DNA from: Limonium bicolor
Taxonomy: Eukaryota; Streptophyta; Magnoliopsida; Caryophyllales; Plumbaginaceae
DNA: 64,000 bases
Reading direction: 5' to 3'
Assembly: GCA_023374045.1 (NCBI GenBank)
Contig: CM041780.1
Coordinates: forward strand, 33,970,337-34,034,336
The first letter of the stretch is position 1. Each line of letters begins with the position of its first letter. Positions 55,954-64,000 of the stretch are shown one piece after another. The position numbers and the translations under genes are program-made. The notes below the pieces were generated by a model. That model was not told where the DNA came from, ran no database searches, and was given only the letters and a program-made list of their open reading frames with translations.

Positions 55954-57978
55954 CTCCATCGATCCCTGTTTGACCTTCTTGTTTACTATTTGGACATGTC
56001 GTTTGATTTCAATATTTTCTATGTAAGGTAACATTTTTTTACAAATCTAAGTTTTGAAATTGGATCCTTAAGTGAAAAACTATCTGTTGTAGAAATTTAT
56101 TTTATGAATTTATTTTATCTTATATGTTTAATATTGAACTCGAAAAACGTGCCAAAAAGCAAACAGGAAGGTGTGAGCCTCAATTTTTAAACCCTATCCT
56201 ATGTTGATTAGGATCTAGTAGGGTTTTAGGTCCACTTATAACCTAAGATTAATAACTATGTCATATAACATTAATTATTAAAACCTAAGCTAGCTCACTG
56301 GAACGTATTATGAGTTGCCACCTAATTTTTACCTAGATCAAATTAGGAAAGGAGAGTTCAGGTTCGGGGGCTTGGTATACGACTTATTTAGGGTTCAATT
56401 ACTTTCATTATCCCTCGAAGTCGTTTTTCCTCTACTTAGTTTATTTACGGCTTATTACGAAGTCGTTTTAACCTAAGTGCGCGAGCTTGTGTTTTTTTTA
56501 TTTTTTAACGTTTTTGACAGAAAATAAAAGTGGAAATTAAAAATACCTAAACTAGGGTTTCAGAGGCATAATTAGGTCAAATTTTGATTATGTCCGTAGC
56601 CACGGACCTAATATCCGAGACCACGGACCCCAATTGAATTACATGATTACAAAAGCAGAACTAAAATAAAAACGTCAACTTGAAAAGTCCGGGGCCACAG
56701 ACAGGGTGTCCGTGGGCCCGGACATACTGTTAAAAACCCTAAAATTGGAAAAATTGGAAAATAAGAAATCTCGCCACCGTCCGTGGGTGTCCGTGGTCAC
56801 GGACAACCCGTCCGTGGTCCCGGACCATGCGTCCGAGGTCATGGACCATCCACGGACAGTGGGTTTTTGATGGTTCCCGTCGGTGTTTTTGGCTAAAAAA
56901 TTATGGGTGTGTAGCTTGAAAGATTTCCAATATGTTAGTAATCAGAGATTCTCGATTTGAAGTCGAATTAAATACGAAACTTAATGCACAAGTTAGTGAA
57001 TAGAAGCAAAGAAAAACGACAATTCAGAAACAAAAAGGGATTGTTTCGAACCCAAATTTTAATATAAGGTTAGATTAACCGTGGGGAGTTAGAAAATCTG
57101 GGTTCCAACCTGTTTTACCTTCGGATTTGAGGTGCTTTTTCACGTCGGGTGTCTTTCAGTGCTCCACCGGAGTCGGTTCCGGTTTGGGTTCGAGACCTGC
57201 TTCTGAATATTGGTTATTGGTGATGTTCTTCACGTTTTGGTGCTGTTTTGGTGAAGGTTTGATGATGGATGATGTTGTGGGAGTTGAAAAAGGTGTTTTG
57301 GTGTTGATTTTGTGAGATTTCGATGAAATTTCGGGGTTTGGATGTGTAAAAATGTGGGGAGGTTGTGACGGCTGGGTTTATTGGGGGTGTTAGGGTTCTT
57401 CAAGTTCTGATTTGATCAAGGGATAAGGCTCCTTATATAGGCTTCCTTAAAGATAGAAAAATCCGGTAAAAACCGAGATTTACAGACGTTTTAGCTCAAG
57501 GGCTTCCAAAAGGAATCCGACTATGAAATTTCAAACATGGGTAAAGGATGGTATTTCTGATTTTTCTAAAGTAGAATTGAATTTTTTAGATATTGGAATA
57601 TTTTTAAATTCAATTTCTCTTCAGATTCAATCAGAAATTGCTATTAAGTTATTGGAAATTCGAAAAATCAAAATTCCAACGCCATTATGCTTAAAATGTC
57701 ATCCTCTATCATGGGTTAAAATTTTAAAGCATTTCAAGTTGATTGGAGCATCTTTTGGAGGAGAGAGAAAGCTCGTTGGGGGCTTTGGAGCTCAAAAAAA
57801 TCACGAAAATACCCCTGAAGGTGACTAAGCTGCCCTTGATGCCTCGGAATGCGCCGATCGAGCCGTAATCCCTCATGACTTGATTGAAGTGCCTCTGACA
57901 ACACCAAATCCTTACAGACCTTAACCAGGGGGGTCAAAATTTTGGGTATAACAGAAGGTCAAAGTGGGACGGAGGTAG
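55954..57978. mobile_element. Stowaway-type MITE split by a solo LTR
   Basis: The left end CTCCATCGATCCCTGTTTGACC and, on the other strand at the right, CTACCTCCGTCCCACTTTGACC are inverted repeats next to TA on each side (55952-55953, 57979-57980). Without the solo LTR and its duplication the MITE is about 240 bp. Confidence 0.75.
56172..57953 (-). mobile_element. Solo LTR of the element F family, duplication GAAGG
   Basis: 1,782 bp from TGTGAGCCTC to GGGTATAACA, similar along its length to both LTRs of element F but clearly diverged. The perfect duplication GAAGG (56167-56171, 57954-57958) proves an independent insertion. It includes the GTCCGTGG island (56590-56870) and the TATA-like box. 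Confidence 0.93.
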
Positions 57979-57980
57979 TA

Positions 57981-58742
57981 AGTACTTAAGGGTGTTTAGT
58001 GGACAACGGTAGATTTTAGATCTGCCAAAAGTCATTCGAACTCGAAAAACTGAACCGAACCAATCCAATCCGAACCCGAGTCTCAACCGAAAACTGTGAC
58101 TTGAAAATTACCTAAAATCCAAATGAATCTGACCCGGATTAAACCAAACCATATTATTGTATAACCGAAAATAAACCACAATCCACTACCATCCGACCCA
58201 AAGTCATCCGAACCAAAATCTACAAACCGAAGTCACTCATAACACGATGAACTGAAATCTAAAGTGACCCGAACCAAAATCATCCAAAAATTAACCGAAC
58301 CAAACCTGAACCAAATCCATTGTGAATCGCATGAGTATATCTAGTGTGATACGAATGAATATATTACATTTATGAATATATCCATTGTGACTTGAATTAA
58401 TATTATACATTTAATTATAGCAGATGAGGAGGATGAAACATAACACACCCAATACTAATTAATTAATTATTATAGGATTGATACATTTTTATGTTTTTCT
58501 TAATTAGTACAATCTAGGATAAACATTACAAACATAAGCTAGTTGCAATTATAGTTGCATAACTCAAAAGATAGATAAAGATATTACTCAAACAAAAGTA
58601 AAGGGATCAAACCTAATGACTATACCTGTATACAAGATACAAATCATTTCCCAAGGCCTAGATAAGTAAAAAGGAAAATATAAAAGACAAAATATAAAGG
58701 GAAAATTTGTAATATGCCACGATTTGATTTTGTAATTCACGA
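57981..58742. other. Intergenic DNA with a CCGAAC-rich tract
   Basis: 58020-58320 is full of AACCGAAC, GACCCGAACC and CCAAATC words, like the interior of the two hAT-type MITEs, and may be a decayed relative; clear ends were not found. The rest is AT-rich with nothing recognisable. Confidence 0.45.
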
Positions 58743-59146
58743 TGTAACACCCCAACTCTTAAAAACGGGATCATCTCATAAACCTTCAATTATTTATATT
58801 AACATTGCAGCGGAAATTTCTACAAAAGTTGGTGTTACCGCTATTAGTCACCCACGTGACTAACTAGGCATACTAAATTCTCCAAGACCTAGCTACGGTC
58901 TGATGGACCCGAATATACCGAACATAAGTACTTACAAATCTTAACCAAAATACATATAACAAGTACAAGTATCTCTCATCCTAATACAACTTACTACAAT
59001 ATTCTACCATATGAGTGTACATGCACAACTCGTAGGTCAAATGTAAACCCGTAATACATCTACCCCTTCCTACTCTCAAGCCGGGTCGTCTTTTACCTCT
59101 TACATGAAAAATATAATATGGATGCCCCGAGGGGCTCAGCACCTTT

Positions 59147-62100
59147 TGTAACACCCCAGCCGTAAATCACATACTTAACGATTAATTAGCAGCGGAACAC
59201 AATACATTAACACTAACAAAAGGGGCGGTGTTACACGCCGTTAGCCACCCATGTGGCTAACAGGGCTTCTACTTACAAGTGTACCGGTCTGATTACAAGA
59301 ATACTGAGCATAATTACAACATTCTAAACTTATATCCAAAAATCACACTATACCGAGTGTTTAAGTACAAAAGTCACCATTTTAATTCTACCCATCAACA
59401 TAAACAACCTCGAGCATATAAATACAACTCGGGTTTAATATCCAAAAATAATCAAAAGTATTCTTTTATACTCCATGCTAGAGTGAGTCCGCTTCCTCGA
59501 TCATTCTCCTAAAATAAAATATGGTGCCCCAAAGCGGCTCAGCAACCCTTGGCTGGTATGATTAACATGCAGCCTGTCGGCAACCGGGATACACGCAATT
59601 ATTTCTCATAATAAACATGAGGTTCATTTTAACAAACAACATGCATAATATAGCAAAATTCATTGCATAACACAACATACATTCAGCATAAATTTGAACG
59701 AACCGCTTGAGGAAACATATCGGCACAAGAGTTAGTCAACATTAATGAGCCTAGAGAATGATTCCATTCTCATGTTTAGCTTGTTACACACATATTTATG
59801 TCATGTTTTTCGAACATTTAAACACCCCAGGATGAGTTGGATATGGTAATCCAACACATCATACACAAATCCCCCTAACCCCGATCTTAAGTCAAGGCAG
59901 GAGAGCCGATTATGTGGCTTGTGGGAGGTTGAATTTCCAAGGAGGAAAAAGCAACCGAACAAGGAGAGGGATGAATCTGATTCAGATATCAACCCCCAAA
60001 CACACGCGCGCGACCGGGACTCCCGGATTCCTCACCCCCAATTATACATAAGTTAGAAGATCCATTTTTGGAACTTATCAAATCATGTGAAGTTATAGTT
60101 AATTAACTTCAGTTAAACACACCGGGGAGTTGGAATACACTACAACATAAATGGATTTAACAACTCTCATTACACAAAAACAACACATAATACATGGATA
60201 TCCGTAGTTAGAACGATCCCGTAAGTTGAGACGTTAGCACAGATTTGAGGTTAGACGATATCGGGAAACAATGCGCCATAAAATTTAAACTGTAAAATCA
60301 TTTCATGCTTTAATCTTATAAGGTCATAAACATCCAGAAAAACAAGCAAACCTACAAGCCGGTGTAAACCGGTAGCAAATAGACTGCAAGAAAACCATAC
60401 ATCGGTCCTTGTTGCGTTCGTTGACCACCGAATGCAGCTCCTATACATAATTAGTCATATTGGTTAATCACCGTATTTAACTTCCGATTAGCTAATTACT
60501 TCACATAATTATGTTGTACACTTTCACACTTAGACTTACACTTGTTCACCCTCCTTATGGTCATTATAAGTCACCAAACATGTCTTATACAATCTTATAA
60601 CATTAATACCCAACAATCCTCATCACTCCATGACATTTCCTAACCTTAAACATGATTTTTAATATGGTCCGGGACTTCCTCCCTACCCTAGGTCCCGGAC
60701 CAAGGTGAATGAGAACACTCGGTTGATTTTGTGTTGTGGTCTGGGACTTTATATGTGACCTAAGTCCCGAACCAATCTATGCTGCACTCTCGGGTGAAAA
60801 ATAAGGGGGGGGGGGGTTTGGGACTTTACACTTGACCTAAGTCCCGGACCAATATGTCTGGTCACTCTTCGCTGTTTTCATGGTATGGTCCGGGACTTGA
60901 TATGGGACTTAAGTCCCAGACCACTGCTACAGAATCTCAAATTTGGCATTTTCAAGCCTTGTTCTACTTGCTCTCTTCATCCATTGTTTCCCCAATCTTC
61001 TTACATGTATTTAGGCATGTTCTAACACTAATATAACATCTTAAACTTGGCTAAGTGATTATCTAAACTTGTTGCCCAATTCTTGATTAAGTTCACCCAA
61101 ATTTCCCACTCTCATTCTTCAAGAGCTAAGGCTTAGTTTTGCTAGGTTCTATGTTACATATTTTACTCACAACTCTCACCCACTTACTAGTTCACAATTA
61201 ATGCATCATTCCCACCTTAAGGTTCACTCATTTACCCACCCCTCCTCTATCTAGTTCCAAAGTGATTTTATACTCAATTTGACCTCTCAAAACACCTAGT
61301 AGTTCCCTAGGTTGTTCCTACCTAGAAATGCACTTAAAACACTAAATTCCTATATAAATTTTGACATGGTCTCCCCACAAATTTTAACATGCTCACAAGT
61401 GTTATTCATCTCACCTAAAGCAATTCAACAATTCACTCATTCAAGGCACTAATCCACACATCAATTTCACCATTTTAACAACAATCTCCTCAATGTATAT
61501 AAACCTTAAAAGCTTGGCTCTTAGGCCCTTAAACATCATTAATTTAAGCATTGAATTTCCACATATAATGAGCTATCACCTGCACTACACCAAGCACTCA
61601 AAGCATTTATATTTGCACCAAAGCAATCACAATTCCTTAATGCATAACATGAGCTTAAGGTAAGTTATTTACCTTGAACTTTCTTTTAAATCTTTCCCTT
61701 CTCTTTCACTCTTGTTCAACAACCGGTTTTAATGAGTGTGTATTGCTAATCTAATGACCAAACCCAATGGAAAACTAATGAGCATTAAGAAACTCATAAG
61801 GCTCTTAAAACAACACTTGAATAAAGAGGTTTCTAGGTATTGAAATTAAGAGCATTACCTTGCAACTTCCCAAAGGAGTATTAGGCACACAAAAACAATT
61901 ATTCTCCAGCACTTCTTGAAGATGAACAAGCTAGGAAGGAGAGGAATACAAGGGTTCAAAATCTGTAGAAAATTGGTTTCAATACTAGGCTAGAAACAAG
62001 AGGGTTTTGAAGTTTTCTTACCATAGAACACACAAGGAGTTGTCTGGCTTCAAGAATGAGTGATTTTTCCTCCAAAATGAGCTACAACCATGGAGTTCAA

Positions 62101-62978
62101 AATCAGTATTTGGGGGTTTTGAAGGGTGGAAAACAATCTCCAAGGCAAGGTGAGTATTTTGTTGTATTTAGTTTTTTATTTTGACTTGATTTAGTGGAGG
62201 AACAAGGAAGAAGAAGAGTGAAGCTGTTGAGGCTTCATGAAATCCCCATGGGAGAGGGAATGAGCAGAGAGAGGGCTGGAAAGAAGAAGAAATCGGAAGG
62301 GGAGAAGAGAATAGAGGAAAAAGAAATGTGAGAGAGGGAAATAAAGTAAGTTGCTTTATGCTTTTGTCCTTTAGTGAACAAATGTAGAATTAATAGGTAG
62401 AGAGGGGGGAGAAAAAACGTGGGTCACAAGGAGGAGAGCAGTTCAGATTTTATTTTACAAAAAAAAAGAGGGAAGGACATTGTGGTCATTTAGCAAATAA
62501 CACCTCATAAGTCCCGTTTGGCACTCAACATCAATCCGGGACCGGTTTCCTAATTTTTCTCGTTTTATTAATTTTAATGGTTCTAGACCTTGATTAATGT
62601 TTAATTATAGTTATATAATGGACTATAAGTTTTTACGAGCCCATTAGACCCATTTAAAATCACATTTCATGGGTTTCTCAAAAAAGTACTTTAAAGCTCG
62701 TTTTACGTTTTTAATCCACTATTTGGATCCGTTTCCTTCGAGAATTTTTCCCACATGTTCTTGGTGACTAACTAAGTCCTAGGAATCCATTTAGGACCCT
62801 AGTTAAGGTTATATAATTCCTATGGTTACATAACACACATTTTTACGTTTTGTGACTTTTACGCGTTTTCTTTTTCTTTTTGGTTTTTATTTCTTCACCA
62901 ATGATTTTAAGAACTTAATTAGCCTTAGAAAATCATAATTACCAAATTAATTAACAGATTAAGGTTTGGGGTATTTCA
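59147..62978 (-). mobile_element. Element H: solo LTR, reverse, duplication CCTTT
   Basis: 3,832 bp starting TGAAATACCCCAAACC and ending GGCTGGGGTGTTACA on the minus strand. The perfect duplication CCTTT lies at 59142-59146 and 62979-62983. Inside are a GGTCCGGGACTT island (60660-60930), a G10 run near 60806 and a double hairpin near 59524-59556. Confidence 0.92.
60660..60930 (-). repeat. GGTCCGGGACTT/AAGTCCCGGACC island in LTR H
   Basis: Four loose units, each pairing a GGTCCGGGACTT word with a downstream AAGTCCCGGACC word. It lies 53-60% along the LTR, like the islands in B, D and E. Confidence 0.75.
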
Positions 62979-63529
62979 CCTTTGCTGGTACGGTTAACGG
63001 GTGGCCCCCAAACTAACGGGGCTACGCACGACTATTTTGTCGTATACATGCGATTGTTTATTCATACAACAATAATAAGAAGTGTAACTAAAACACAACA
63101 CAATCACAAGAAGTACTCATAGCTCAAAAAATACGAACGACGTAATGGACGTTCATTAAGTAAGTGAGTTAGCCTTTTAACTCCTTAAATTGATAAACAT
63201 TTATTTCTCATCTCAAACTTCATCTCAAATAAGTCTACAATTCTTTAATTAGATGTGGTTGTACTTAGTCTATTATTTATTTTTTTCAGGTCAAAAGTGA
63301 CCCTAGCCGACGAGCTACTAACTCCATTGGTTTAAGTAAAACAATATTTCTTAAATTGAGATTTAGGTGATCCCACTACACCCCCTTAATTTTCCTTCCA
63401 CGACGAACAAAAAATTTGAGATGGCGAGTCTATTTATCGACTCTAGGTGTCAAGTCCGAAGACAAGTCTCAATGGAAGTTGACTCTAATAAAAGGTAACC
63501 GACCTCCTACTTCAAACATGCATGACCAG

Positions 63530-64000
63530 TGAAATACCCCTAACCTTAAAAATTAATTAAATGATCTATTAATGATCTAAGAGGTTTAATAAACATCTAA
63601 ATATTATTGGGGAACAATCTAAAAGATCTTAACAAGGCAAAACATGCCTTAAGATCGGTAAAACCAAAAATGTGCTTTAAAGCACCATAAAGATTGTATG
63701 ACCTCAAATAGGATCCAAAGTGGATTCCTAAGTATTACAATGAAGTAAGGAACACAACAAAACTATTACCAAACAAAACTAAGCTCAGGAACACCCTGTG
63801 ACACAAAAAGGTGCACTAAAACACCTTAAAGCACGTTTTTGTGAAATTGCCTTCTAAATTGGTTTTTAATGGGCTTAAAGGTTATAATTACCTTTAAATA
63901 TGATATTATATCACATTATATCATATTAGGAATTTAATTCCAAATTTTACAAATTTTACAAATTTAATATTAAAATATTAATAAAACCCTAAAAGGGGGG
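63530..64000 (+). mobile_element. Element I: start of a forward LTR, runs off the window
   Basis: Begins TGAAATACCCCTAACC and shares the early landmarks of the D/E LTR type, including AAAACTAAGCTC and a decayed GTGC...TTAAAGCAC stem near 63812-63840. It is inserted in element G after ACCAG. Whether it is a solo LTR or a full element cannot be seen. Confidence 0.75.

Larger units (their letters stand above)
58743..63529 (-). mobile_element. Element G: reverse LTR interrupted by solo LTR H and by LTR I
   Basis: On the minus strand its end is GGGGTGTTACA at 58743. It continues to 59146, resumes at 62979 after solo LTR H, and is cut again at 63530 by the start of LTR I. Shared landmarks include the CAGCA/TGCTG plus CCCC/GGGG double hairpin and the CATGCATGACC stretch. 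Its start is not in the window. The left flank is CACGA. Confidence 0.8.

Overview
This is nuclear DNA of a flowering plant, probably a eudicot with a large, repeat-rich genome. The evidence is one intronless plant-type membrane-protein gene, a pseudogene of S-formylglutathione hydrolase, plant-type MITEs, a CACTA-like element, and nested LTR retrotransposons with initiator-Met-tRNA or Ogre/Tat-type primer binding sites. The species cannot be named from the window. Only one ordinary gene looks intact (15290-16243, +); nearly everything else is transposon sequence.

Layout. 1-9923 is element A, a non-autonomous LTR element (3.0 kb LTRs, only 808 bp inside) whose 5' LTR holds solo LTR B (1826-5951, reverse, duplication ATTAG). 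A sits in a reverse LTR, C, which ends at 12145. 12146-18739 is the gene-bearing island: unique DNA, a hAT-type MITE with an 8-bp duplication, a Mutator-like foldback with a 9-bp duplication, the gene, a second hAT-type MITE, the left side of a CACTA-like element and another MITE. 18740-52193 is one 33.45-kb nest: element D (4.54 kb LTRs, duplication GAGAA at both ends) with element E (27601-38125) in its interior and minus-strand element F (41419-50036) in its 3' LTR. Element D lies one base before the start codon of the S-formylglutathione hydrolase pseudogene, which resumes at 52199. The right side of the CACTA-like element ends near 55690. A Stowaway-type MITE split by a solo F LTR (56172-57953, duplication GAAGG) follows, then reverse LTR G holding solo LTR H (59147-62978, duplication CCTTT), and the start of forward LTR I (63530 to the end).

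How the parts relate. A, D and E have different LTRs and no usable gag-pol. D and E keep scraps of Ty3/gypsy integrase full of stops, and A has no coding DNA. Yet their LTR pairs are nearly identical by eye, so they moved recently, presumably with proteins supplied in trans. All three retain the same noncoding parts inside: primer binding site, a roughly 140-base module with two hairpins, a hairpin just before the polypurine tract, and the tract itself. Several stems differ between elements by paired, compensating changes. This shared set of structured signals in coding-dead elements is the most interesting thing in the window. A second pattern is a short-period GC-rich or GGTC-based array in nearly every complete LTR, with a different unit in each family.
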